Assembly (NCBI GenBank): GCA_002973575.1
Contig: PVEQ01000023.1
Coordinates: 1 to 46,041 of the forward strand
Source of the DNA: Sediminibacterium magnilacihabitans
GTDB lineage: Bacteria; Bacteroidota; Bacteroidia; Chitinophagales; Chitinophagaceae
DNA length: 46,041 nt
Reading direction: 5' to 3'
The notes beneath the pieces are model-generated. The model saw nothing but the letters and a program-made list of their open reading frames with translations, did no database searches and was not told the origin of the DNA. Below are positions 26,271 through 33,748 of this stretch, piece by piece; position 1 is the first letter of the stretch, and every line of letters starts with the position of its first letter. The position numbers were made by a program, and so were the translations under genes.

Positions 26271-27770
26271 ATGAGTTTATTCAGAAAGAAGTCTTTGGAC
26301 GCTTTAATGGCCCAGGCTGCTGATTCGGAAAAAGGACTGAAGCGAACGCTGGGTCCCGGTAGCCTGGTAGCGCTGGGTATTGGGGCCATCATTGGCGCTG
26401 GTCTCTTCGTGAGGACCGCTGCTGCTGCAGGTGAGCATGCCGGCCCGGCCGTCACTTTCTCCTTCCTCGTTGCAGCCATCGGATGTGCTTTTGCCGGGCT
26501 TTGTTATGCAGAATTTGCATCCATGATCCCTATTGCCGGTAGTGCTTATACCTATGCATACACTACCATGGGCGAACTGGTTGCCTGGGTCATCGGCTGG
26601 GCGCTCATATTGGAATATGCCTTGGGCGCTGCCACCGTTTCCATTGCCTGGAGTGAATTCCTGAATAAGTTATTAGAGCAGTTCAACATTGGCTCGATAC
26701 CATACGAGTGGTGTCATTCTCCTTTTGAAAAGGCGCTGGATGCCGCTAACGTCATGCACCAGGGCATTATGAACATACCTGCTCTGTTCATTCTCTTGTT
26801 GTTGTCTCTCCTGCTTATTAAGGGTACCCAGGAATCGGCTATCGTTAACGGCATCATTGTATTCATCAAGGTTACGATCGTACTGGTATTCATTTTTGTA
26901 GGATGGCATTTTGTAAAAGGCGCCAACCATACGCCTTACCTGATCCCTGCCGATGCACCACCTGCTATGAAACCTGATGGGACCATGTACTCCTATTCCG
27001 GCTTCTTCAAACACGGATGGGGTGGTGTACTCACCGGTGCCGCAATCGTATTCTTTGCATTCATTGGATTCGACGCGGTATCTACTGCTGCCCAGGAAGC
27101 CAAGAACCCCAAGAAAGACATGCCTATTGGTATATTGGGTTCGCTGGTGATCTGTACCTTATTATATGTACTGTTCTCCTGGGTGCTCACCGGCGTGGCT
27201 CCTTATACCGATTTCGTAAAATCTGGTAAGGAAGCATCTGTTGCTTATGCTATCGAGACCTATATGCACAATTACGGCTGGCTGGCCAAGGCAGTAACCA
27301 TTGCAATCCTGGCCGGTTTTTCTTCGGTGATATTGGTGATGCTGATGGGACAAAGCCGCGTATTCTATACCATGTCTACCGATGGATTGCTCCCCAAAGT
27401 ATTCTCAGACCTGCATCCGAAATTCAGAACGCCTTATAAATCCAATCTCATTCTTTTTGTTTTTGTTGGCGCTTTCTCTGCATTTGTTCCGGGTAGTGTG
27501 GCGGGCGACCTGACCAGCATTGGTACACTCTTTGCGTTTGTGTTGGTGTGTGCAGGTGTATGGATCATGCGTAAAAATGATCCTGACAGGGTACGACCTT
27601 TCACAACCCCGTTGGTGCCGCTGGTACCCATCTTGGGTATGCTCGTGTGCACAGCGATGATCATTTCTTTGCCCAACCAGACTTTGCTCAGTGCATTCCT
27701 GTGGATGATCATTGGCCTGGTGGTTTATTTCGGATACAGTAAGAAAAACAGTAAACTGCTGGGACAATAA
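26271..27770 (+). CDS. APC-superfamily amino acid permease
   Basis: A 499-residue inner-membrane permease of the cationic amino acid transporter (CAT) subgroup of the APC superfamily. The substrate-binding helix 1 motif appears as LVALGIGAIIGAGLFVRTA, followed by AFAGLCYAEFASMIPIAGSAYTYAYTTMGE and, in the middle, FFAFIGFDAVSTAAQEAKNPKKDMP, all typical of that subgroup. Hydrophobic segments suggest 12-14 helices. The start MSLFRKKSLDALM fits the family's cytoplasmic N-terminus. It is monocistronic: a strong terminator follows at 27805. The specific amino acid transported is not determinable. Confidence 0.9.
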   Translation: MSLFRKKSLDALMAQAADSEKGLKRTLGPGSLVALGIGAIIGAGLFVRTAAAAGEHAGPAVTFSFLVAAIGCAFAGLCYAEFASMIPIAGSAYTYAYTTMGELVAWVIGWALILEYALGAATVSIAWSEFLNKLLEQFNIGSIPYEWCHSPFEKALDAANVMHQGIMNIPALFILLLLSLLLIKGTQESAIVNGIIVFIKVTIVLVFIFVGWHFVKGANHTPYLIPADAPPAMKPDGTMYSYSGFFKHGWGGVLTGAAIVFFAFIGFDAVSTAAQEAKNPKKDMPIGILGSLVICTLLYVLFSWVLTGVAPYTDFVKSGKEASVAYAIETYMHNYGWLAKAVTIAILAGFSSVILVMLMGQSRVFYTMSTDGLLPKVFSDLHPKFRTPYKSNLILFVFVGAFSAFVPGSVAGDLTSIGTLFAFVLVCAGVWIMRKNDPDRVRPFTTPLVPLVPILGMLVCTAMIISLPNQTLLSAFLWMIIGLVVYFGYSKKNSKLLGQ

Positions 27771-27804
27771 CCATTCTCCCCTGTCAATCTTATTCAATAT
27801 TCAA

Positions 27805-27849
27805 CAGCCTGCCCACCGTAGCTCTAGCGAAGGTGGGGGCTGTTTTTTG
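27805..27849 (+). terminator. Rho-independent terminator of the APC permease gene
   Basis: CAGCC-TG-CCCACC (27805-27817) pairs with GGTGGG-GGCTG (27832-27842) with a 2-nt bulge, a 14-nt loop and a following run of six T. The end of the T-run (TTTG, 27846-27849) coincides with the -33 element of the next promoter. Confidence 0.85.
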
Positions 27850-27877
27850 TTGGATGGGCTTGTAAGCGTTAATTTTG
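27846..27877 (+). promoter_or_regulatory. Promoter for yebC, starting in the terminator T-tract
   Basis: TTTG at 27846-27849, a 20-bp spacer, and TAATTTTG at 27870-27877 give a perfect Bacteroidota promoter match. The -33 box is the tail of the T-run of the preceding terminator. The leader to the ATG at 27924 would be about 40 nt. Confidence 0.6.
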
Positions 27878-27923
27878 CACGTTTCCAGACATTATCACCA
27901 GATAACAAGATCATCATTTAATT

Positions 27924-28646
27924 ATGGGAAGGATTTTTGAAGTTCGTAAAGCCACCATGTTTGCCCGTTGGGACCGGATGGCCAAGCAGTTTACACGTGT
28001 TGGCAAAGAGATCGTGATAGCTGTTAAAGCCGGCGGCCCCGACCCTGCCACCAACCCCGCCCTTCGCCGTTGTTTCCAGAACGCCAGAAGCGTGGGCATG
28101 CCTAAAGACCGTGTAGAAGCAGCCATCAAAAGGGCGCAGGGAAAAGATACCAGCAACTACGAAGAAATTTTATATGAGGGCTATGCCCCTCACGGAGTGG
28201 CTTTATTAGTAGAGACAGCTACTGATAACCATGTACGTACCGTAGCCAACGTGAAGAGTCATTTTAACAAAGGAAACGGAGCCATGGGTAATACCGGCAG
28301 CGTTAGTTTTCAGTTTAAAAAGATGGGCGTATTCAAACTAAAGCCCGAAGGACTGGATTCCGACGAGCTCGAACTGGAGCTGATTGATCATGGCCTGGAA
28401 GAGCTTGGTGAAAGTACCGACGATAATGGCAATGCAATATTGGTACTCCGTTGTGCTTTTGTTGACTTCGGCAAATTGCAGAAAGCGCTGGAAGATAAAG
28501 GCATTACGCCTATCAGTGCTGAGCTGGAATGGATCCCTACTACTACCGTACCCGTAAGTGATGCGCAGGCAGAAGATGTGAGTAAACTGATTGAACGCCT
28601 GGAACAGGATGAAGACGTGAACAAAGTGTTCCATAATATGGCATAA
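27924..28646 (+). CDS. YebC/PmpR-family protein
   Basis: Cytoplasmic protein of 240 residues, usual for the family. Members act as transcription regulators (PmpR) or, as shown for YebC-type proteins and mitochondrial TACO1, help ribosomes translate difficult stretches such as polyproline. Family segments include [81 protein letters not shown] and [17 protein letters not shown]. The N-terminus reads [28 protein letters not shown], a variant of the AGHSKWANIKHRK start seen in many homologues. It is followed 3 bp later by the DCC-family gene. I cannot say which of the family roles applies here. Confidence 0.9.
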   Translation: MGRIFEVRKATMFARWDRMAKQFTRVGKEIVIAVKAGGPDPATNPALRRCFQNARSVGMPKDRVEAAIKRAQGKDTSNYEEILYEGYAPHGVALLVETATDNHVRTVANVKSHFNKGNGAMGNTGSVSFQFKKMGVFKLKPEGLDSDELELELIDHGLEELGESTDDNGNAILVLRCAFVDFGKLQKALEDKGITPISAELEWIPTTTVPVSDAQAEDVSKLIERLEQDEDVNKVFHNMA

Positions 28647-28649
28647 GCC

Positions 28650-29045
28650 ATGAATGATGTGATTCTTTTTGACGGACTATGCAACCTATGTAATAACAGT
28701 GTGCAGTTCGTGATCCGCAGGGACTCCGGGAGGCGGTTTCGTTTTGCTTCCCTGCAAAGTGAATTCGGCAAAAAATTCCTGTCAACACATCATTTGCTTG
28801 AAAACGATTACAACAGTTTTATTTTATTTGAAAACGGCAGCGTATTTACCCGTTCCACCGCAGCGCTGCACGTAATAAAAAAACTAAACGGGGGATGGCC
28901 GGTCTTATATGCATTGATCGTCATTCCCCGCTTTTTACGTGATGGGATATATCATGTTGTTGCACGTAACCGCTACCGTTGGTTTGGAAAAAGAAACGCC
29001 TGTTGGGTTCCCACACCAGAATTAAATGATCTTTTTTTTGATTGA
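28650..29045 (+). CDS. DCC-family thiol-disulfide oxidoreductase-like protein (DUF393)
   Basis: A 131-residue cytoplasmic protein with the family motif D-G-x-C-x-x-C (Asp8, Gly9, Cys11, Cys14) in VILFDGLCNLCNNSVQFVIRRD, followed by FRFASLQSE, another conserved block. The C-terminal part (IPRFLRDGIYHVVARNRYRWFGKR) also matches the family. A redox role is proposed for this family but not well established. It begins 3 bp after yebC and ends 2 bp before the convergent E1 gene. Confidence 0.85.
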   Translation: MNDVILFDGLCNLCNNSVQFVIRRDSGRRFRFASLQSEFGKKFLSTHHLLENDYNSFILFENGSVFTRSTAALHVIKKLNGGWPVLYALIVIPRFLRDGIYHVVARNRYRWFGKRNACWVPTPELNDLFFD

Positions 29046-29047
29046 AG

Positions 29048-31438
29048 TTATTCCGCCATCACTTCCCGGATAACGTTGATGATCTCTTCGGCATTGGGTT
29101 TACCAAAATAATCACCATCGCTTCCATAACCCGTCCTGTGTGCTTTGGCGGTGATGGTACGCGGCGCGGCATCGAGCCACTGGTATCCTTTCTGTTCCTC
29201 CATCACTTTGTTGTACATATAGGCTGAAGCGCCGCCAGGTACGTCTTCGTCAATGAAAACAATGCGACTTGTTTTTTTCAAAGATTCAACGATCTGGTGA
29301 TGGATATCGAAAGGCAACAAGGTTTGCACGTCGATCACTTCACAGCTGATGCCTTCTTTTGCAAGCCTGTCTGTCGCATCCTGTATGATGCGCAGTGTGG
29401 AACCATAAGATACTATTGTGATGTCTGTTCCTTCCCTGATCACTTCGGGTATTCCCAGCGGAACAGTGAACTCAAGCAGATTGGAAGGTAATTTTTCTTT
29501 TAAACGATACCCGTTCAGGCATTCCACCACAATGGCCGGATCGTTCGATTGCAATAAAGTATTATAGAAACCGGCGGCCTGCACCATGTTCCGGGGAACA
29601 CAGATATAGAGACCACGCAGTGCATTGATCATCATGCCCAACGGCGAACCACTGTGCCAGATGCCTTCGAGCCGGTGACCGCGGGTACGTATGATGAGCG
29701 GACAACTATGCTGTCCTTTCGTTCGGAAATGCGTAGTTGCTACATCATCACTCAATGGCTGCAATCCGTACAGGAGATAGTCGAGGTACTGTATTTCTGC
29801 AATCGGTCTCAAACCGCGCAACGCCATACCAATACCCTGTCCAACAATGGTCAGTTCGCGGATACCGGTATCCAGTATCCTGTCTTTCCCGTGTTTATCC
29901 TGCAATCCAGCAAAACCCTGGTTCACATCACCGATATGTCCAACGTCTTCACCAAAAGCATAGACTTTGGGATTGGATGTAAACAAAGCATCGAAATATT
30001 TATTGAGCACTTCGTAACCGTTCACCAACGGAGCGTCTGATGGAATAAGTGGTTTTACTTCCTGCACGTTCATGGCGCTCTTGGGCCCTTCGTTGTACAG
30101 GTGGCTGTTGTATAACGCTTTGCTTTCTTCCCATAACGACTGGCTATGCGCTTTCAACTCAGCAACAGAAGGCGATTGCGGCGCCAACTCCATGGCCAGT
30201 GCAAGCGTGCGAAGCACATCCCTGCGCAACGGCTCTTTATTGTTCTGCAAATCTTTTGCCTGTTGTTGCAGCTTGCCATAGAGATCGATATCATTGACCA
30301 TGGTGCCCCTGATGAGCTCAGCAGCTTGGGCTGCCTGTGCTTTGATGGGCGCTAAGTATTTTTCCCAGGCCAGGTTCCTGCTTTCGCGCACATGGGTTTT
30401 GGCTTCGGCTTCCAGTTCGGCCAATTCATCTGCCGTTGCCAGTTCGTTTTCAATCATCCACTCTTTCATCTTCTTTAAACAATCCCATTCCTTTTCCCAT
30501 TCCAACCGCTCGGGCGATTTGTATCTTTCGTGACTTCCGCTGGTTGAATGCCCTTGCGGTTGTGTTACTTCTTCTACGTGAAATAAAACGGGTACATGAG
30601 TATCTCTCAATTGATGCAATGCTTCTTCAAACACTTCACACATGCCGGCATAATCCCAGGCCTTCACTTTGTATATGTTGATACCATTGGTATCTTCTCC
30701 TTTCTGAAATCCTCTCAACGCAGTGGAAATGGAACCTTTGGTGGTTTGTATATTCTTGGGAACGGAAATACCATAACCATCATCCCACACAAAAACAGCG
30801 AGCGGCACTTGCAGTACGCCTGCAGCATTCATGGTTTCCCAGAAATGACCTTCAGTAGTACTGGCATCGCCAATGGTACAGAAACAAATTTCATTACCAT
30901 TGTTACTCAGGTGCTCCAGTTCTTTTTTATGCGTAGAACTGCGGAAACATTTGGAAGCGAATGCCAATCCCAATGAGCGCGGCATTTGTCCGGCTGTTGG
31001 TGCAATATCTGATGAAATATTTTTTCGATTGGCCAGGTCTAACCAATTGCCCGCTTCATCCACAAAAGGTGTTGCAAAATGCGCATTCATCTGCCTGCCT
31101 GCACTGAACGGATCGTGTTCAATATCCGGATCGGCATACAATTGTGCAAAATATTGTTCAACCGTTGCCAGTCCTGTTGCGAACATGAAAGTCTGGTCGC
31201 GGTAATACCCGCTTCTGAAATCGCCCTTCTGAAAAAACTTGGCCATGGCTACCTGCGCCACTTCTTTGCCATCGCCAAAAATGCCGAACTTGGCTTTGCC
31301 GGTAAGCACTTCCCTTCTTCCTAAAAGACTTACTTCCCTGCTTACCACAGCAATGCGGTAATCTTGCATTACTGCATTTCTGAAGCCATCGAAAGAAAGC
31401 ATATCTGTTCTTTGTTCAACTGTGGTCGTCGATTCCAT
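29048..31438 (-). CDS. Fused alpha/beta E1 of a 2-oxoacid dehydrogenase
   Basis: A 796-residue thiamine-diphosphate enzyme combining both E1 subunits: alpha at about residues 1-420 and beta at about 440-796. E1 decarboxylates a 2-oxoacid and passes the acyl group to a lipoyl E2. In the alpha half the cofactor motif is CTIGDASTTEGHFWETMNAAG ... WDDGYGIS: Ala replaces the third Gly of GDG and Asp occupies the usual Asn place, as in an alternative branch of this family. The beta half has FGEDVGHIGDVNQGFAGLQ and FIDEDVPGGASAYMYNK. The substrate (branched-chain oxoacid or pyruvate) is unresolved. The ATG at 31438 is 4 bp from a TATTTTTG promoter element. No E2 or E3 gene is adjacent; a second fused E1 lies at 39714. 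Confidence 0.87.
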   Translation of the reverse strand: MESTTTVEQRTDMLSFDGFRNAVMQDYRIAVVSREVSLLGRREVLTGKAKFGIFGDGKEVAQVAMAKFFQKGDFRSGYYRDQTFMFATGLATVEQYFAQLYADPDIEHDPFSAGRQMNAHFATPFVDEAGNWLDLANRKNISSDIAPTAGQMPRSLGLAFASKCFRSSTHKKELEHLSNNGNEICFCTIGDASTTEGHFWETMNAAGVLQVPLAVFVWDDGYGISVPKNIQTTKGSISTALRGFQKGEDTNGINIYKVKAWDYAGMCEVFEEALHQLRDTHVPVLFHVEEVTQPQGHSTSGSHERYKSPERLEWEKEWDCLKKMKEWMIENELATADELAELEAEAKTHVRESRNLAWEKYLAPIKAQAAQAAELIRGTMVNDIDLYGKLQQQAKDLQNNKEPLRRDVLRTLALAMELAPQSPSVAELKAHSQSLWEESKALYNSHLYNEGPKSAMNVQEVKPLIPSDAPLVNGYEVLNKYFDALFTSNPKVYAFGEDVGHIGDVNQGFAGLQDKHGKDRILDTGIRELTIVGQGIGMALRGLRPIAEIQYLDYLLYGLQPLSDDVATTHFRTKGQHSCPLIIRTRGHRLEGIWHSGSPLGMMINALRGLYICVPRNMVQAAGFYNTLLQSNDPAIVVECLNGYRLKEKLPSNLLEFTVPLGIPEVIREGTDITIVSYGSTLRIIQDATDRLAKEGISCEVIDVQTLLPFDIHHQIVESLKKTSRIVFIDEDVPGGASAYMYNKVMEEQKGYQWLDAAPRTITAKAHRTGYGSDGDYFGKPNAEEIINVIREVMAE

Positions 31439-31442
31439 AAAA

Positions 31443-31450
31443 CAAAAATA
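31443..31450 (-). promoter_or_regulatory. -7 element directly abutting the fused E1 gene
   Basis: The minus strand reads TATTTTTG, then TTTT, then the E1 ATG. The TAnnTTTG match is perfect and the distance to ATG is four bases, so the transcript is predicted to start at or very near the start codon. No good -33 element is visible. Confidence 0.42.
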
Positions 31451-31662
31451 ATACTACAAGATGAAAGGCTAACAGAAATTAGTTTTGGCCTGTCCCGCCC
31501 GGCATTAAAATGGCTTTAAAATACAAAATGACTTGGAAATAGCACTAATTATATGCCATAAATAATGGCCTCTTCAGCCATCCAACATTATTTTTCCGCT
31601 AGTTGAGTGAAAGGGGTTAGTTTTACGGAAGATTCATTCTTCAACACAAATAAAATCATACT

Positions 31663-32058
31663 ATGAAAAAAGTGCTCACATTTGTTCTTATGCTGACTAC
31701 TATTGCTGTCTTTGCGCAGAATGAAGTGAAAGACGCTAAGTTCAGCGAATCTGTTTACAAGTTCGGTAAGATCAAGCACAATGTTCCGGCCACACATATT
31801 TTCACTGTTACCAATACGGGCGACAAACCCCTGATCATTGAATTCGCGAGTGCTTCCTGCGGATGCACCACGCCTGAGTATTCAAAAGATCCGATCCTTA
31901 AGGGCAAAACTGCTACCATCAAAGTAACTTACAATGCTGCCAACATGGGAGCTTTCAAAAAAGATGTAACCGTTAAGTTTGCCAGCGCGCAACAGCCGGT
32001 GGTATTGAGTATTGAAGGAGAAGTAGTAGACGCCGTTACTACCAAATCATCTAAATAA
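31663..32058 (+). CDS. Secreted DUF1573-domain protein
   Basis: A 131-residue protein with a signal peptide (VLTFVLMLTTIAVFA, cleavage near residue 18) and a single Ig-like DUF1573 domain. The family core is complete: the FGKIKHNVPATHIFTVTNTGDKPLII strand pair, the SCGCTTPEY motif with Cys66 and Cys68, and the C-terminal strand VVLSIEGEVV. Such proteins are abundant in Bacteroidota envelopes, but their function is not known. The 224-bp upstream gap is shared with the divergent E1 gene; a TAGTTTTA sequence at 31618 is a weak -7 candidate. A strong terminator follows 22 bp after the stop. Confidence 0.88.
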   Translation: MKKVLTFVLMLTTIAVFAQNEVKDAKFSESVYKFGKIKHNVPATHIFTVTNTGDKPLIIEFASASCGCTTPEYSKDPILKGKTATIKVTYNAANMGAFKKDVTVKFASAQQPVVLSIEGEVVDAVTTKSSK

Positions 32059-32080
32059 TTACATTATTCATTTTCGCTGA

Positions 32081-32106
32081 AAAGCAGCCTCCGGGCTGCT
32101 TTTTTG
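32081..32106 (+). terminator. Rho-independent terminator of the DUF1573 gene
   Basis: AAAGCAGCC (32081-32089) pairs with GGCTGCTTT (32094-32102) around a 4-nt loop TCCG, followed by a T-run. Its last bases (TTTG, 32103-32106) form the -33 box of the following gene's promoter. Confidence 0.88.
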
Positions 32107-32135
32107 TTGGTGTAGCTTCGGGCATGTTATCTTTG
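32103..32135 (+). promoter_or_regulatory. Promoter for the aminotransferase, embedded in the terminator
   Basis: TTTG at 32103-32106, a 21-bp spacer, and TATCTTTG at 32128-32135 match the Bacteroidota consensus fully. The -33 box is the end of the upstream terminator's T-run, and the -7 box ends four bases before the ATG at 32140, so a leaderless or nearly leaderless mRNA is expected. Confidence 0.6.
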
Positions 32136-32139
32136 CGCC

Positions 32140-33333
32140 ATGCTTAAAGTCAGTCAACGCGGACAGGTCATGCCGGCCTCTCCCATACGAAAATTGGTGC
32201 CCTTCGCAGAAGCTGCCAAGAAAAAAGGCACTACTGTTTACCACCTCAACATAGGTCAGCCCGATATTGAAACCCCTCCTTTGATGCTGGAAGCGGTGAG
32301 GGAAAGTCATTTGAAAGTACTCGAATACAGCCACAGTGCGGGCAATGAAAGTTATCGGCGCAAGCTCACAGGTTATTACAAAAGCGTGGGTATTGATGTG
32401 GATTACAACCAGATCATTGTAACCACCGGCGGCAGCGAAGCCATCCTCTTCGGCTTTATGGCCTGCCTGGATGCGGGCGATGAAGTGATCATTCCCGAGC
32501 CCTTCTATGCCAACTATAACGGTTTTGCGGTAGCGGCGGGCGTGAAAGTGGTTCCCGTAACATCCAGCATCGACACCGGTTTTGCGCTTCCGCCGATTTC
32601 GGCTTTTGTCGAAAAGATCACCCCTCGTACCAGGGCCATCGTTATCTGTAGTCCGAATAACCCTACCGGTTATTTGTACAGCGAAGCGGAAATGCAGCAG
32701 TTGAAAGAGATCATCCTGCAATACAATCTTTACCTGTTCTCCGATGAAGCCTATCGCGAATTCTGTTATGAAGGACACCAGGTAAGTGCCATGCATTTAA
32801 AAGGTGTGGAAAATCATGTGGTGCTGATGGATACCATCAGTAAAAGGTACAGCGCCTGCGGCGCGCGGCTCGGTGCACTGGTAACAAAAAATGTGGCCGT
32901 GCTGGAAACTGTGATGAAATTTGCACAAGCCAGGCTCAGCCCCCCTGGTTTTGCGCAGATCGCCGCCGAAGCTGCGCTCGACCTCCCGGCTGATTACTTT
33001 AATCACACCCGTGAGGAGTACAGGGAAAGGCGCAACTTGCTGGTACGGCGCCTCAATGCTATGGAAGGCGTTGTTTGTCCCACCCCGGGAGGTGCATTCT
33101 ATGCCATGGCTCAATTACCAGTAGATGATGCCGATGTATTTTGCCAGTGGTTGCTGGAAAAATTCAGCTATAATAACCAGACTGTGATGCTGGCGCCCGC
33201 CAGTGGATTTTATGGAACACCCGGCTTAGGCAAGCGCGAAGTGCGTTTGGCATACGTATTAAATATAAATAATATTAATTTGGCGATGGACTGCCTGGAG
33301 CAGGCGTTAAAGGTATATAATCAACCTAAATAA
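32140..33333 (+). CDS. Class I/II PLP aminotransferase (aspartate aminotransferase-like)
   Basis: A 397-residue fold-type I aminotransferase. Visible are HLNIGQPDIETP at the N-terminus, the cofactor region VTTGGSEAILFGFMACLDAGDEVIIPEPFYANY, SPNNPTG (171-177), FSDEAYREF with the PLP-contacting Asp and Tyr, the Schiff-base lysine Lys235 in DTISKRYSACGARLG, and a C-terminal KREVRLAYV arginine for the substrate carboxylate. It likely transaminates aspartate or another amino acid with 2-oxoglutarate, but substrate choice within the subfamily is not resolved. It stands alone: the upstream promoter overlaps the DUF1573 terminator and a 415-bp AT-rich gap follows. Confidence 0.88.
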   Translation: MLKVSQRGQVMPASPIRKLVPFAEAAKKKGTTVYHLNIGQPDIETPPLMLEAVRESHLKVLEYSHSAGNESYRRKLTGYYKSVGIDVDYNQIIVTTGGSEAILFGFMACLDAGDEVIIPEPFYANYNGFAVAAGVKVVPVTSSIDTGFALPPISAFVEKITPRTRAIVICSPNNPTGYLYSEAEMQQLKEIILQYNLYLFSDEAYREFCYEGHQVSAMHLKGVENHVVLMDTISKRYSACGARLGALVTKNVAVLETVMKFAQARLSPPGFAQIAAEAALDLPADYFNHTREEYRERRNLLVRRLNAMEGVVCPTPGGAFYAMAQLPVDDADVFCQWLLEKFSYNNQTVMLAPASGFYGTPGLGKREVRLAYVLNINNINLAMDCLEQALKVYNQPK

Positions 33334-33503
33334 TTGATTATAAATAATTTAATTGTTAAACTGCGGTCTTAAGCATGTATTAGAAGAGGAAAAATTAGGC
33401 AAAATAATCAAATTATATATTTTTACATGTTTTATTTTTTATCAAAAATTTTATCTTTTTATTAATTTTTTGGAAATATTAAATTAATTACACAAAAAAA
33501 TAC

Positions 33504-33530
33504 TTTGTTTCAATTTTTCCCTTATCTTCG
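33504..33530 (+). promoter_or_regulatory. Possible promoter for the RNA candidate
   Basis: TTTG at 33504-33507 and TATCTTCG at 33523-33530 resemble the Bacteroidota promoter, but the spacer is only 15 bp and the -7 box has one mismatch. The same TATCTTCG variant lies upstream of prs and lysA. Confidence 0.28.
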
Positions 33531-33653
33531 TTTTGGCTTCAAACATAAGCGCATACTTTATGCCAGATTTGAAGTGGCTGTTAAGTGATTTTTACCTTTT
33601 TTCATATGGCAAGCAATCGAAGACGCCCCCTGTTTCTACAGGGGGCTTTTTTT
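33531..33653 (+). ncRNA. Candidate structured small RNA or long leader
   Basis: About 120 nt with no good reading frame, between a promoter-like element and a strong terminator. CTTCAAA (33537-33543) pairs perfectly with TTTGAAG (33568-33574), enclosing an inner hairpin GCATA-CTT-TATGC (33551-33563); an alternative inner pairing CATAA (33544-33548) with TTATG (33558-33562) is mutually exclusive with it. A terminator hairpin closes the 3' end. I do not recognise a known family (it does not look like 6S RNA or tmRNA). It could instead be part of the aminotransferase 3' UTR. Confidence 0.32.
33625..33653 (+). terminator. Strong rho-independent terminator
   Basis: GCCCCCTGT (33625-33633) pairs perfectly with ACAGGGGGC (33638-33646) around a 4-nt loop, followed by seven T. 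The nearest upstream gene ends 292 bp earlier, so the terminator more likely closes a separate small transcript. Confidence 0.88.
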
Positions 33654-33748
33654 ATATAGTCTTTTGAGTTTTCCCCCTATCTTTCCATCGGATAATCAAA
33701 ACTGTATCTCCAGGCAACTAATACCAAACCAACCGACTCTTTGCTTCA

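Larger units (their letters stand above)
33334..33748. other. AT-rich 415-bp intergenic region
   Basis: No credible protein gene is seen. The first half (about 33340-33500) is strongly AT-rich with long T and A runs. The second half contains a possible promoter (33504-33530), a candidate structured RNA with terminator (33531-33653), and a leader for the next gene with TATCTTTC at 33678-33685 as a weak -7 element. Confidence 0.6.
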
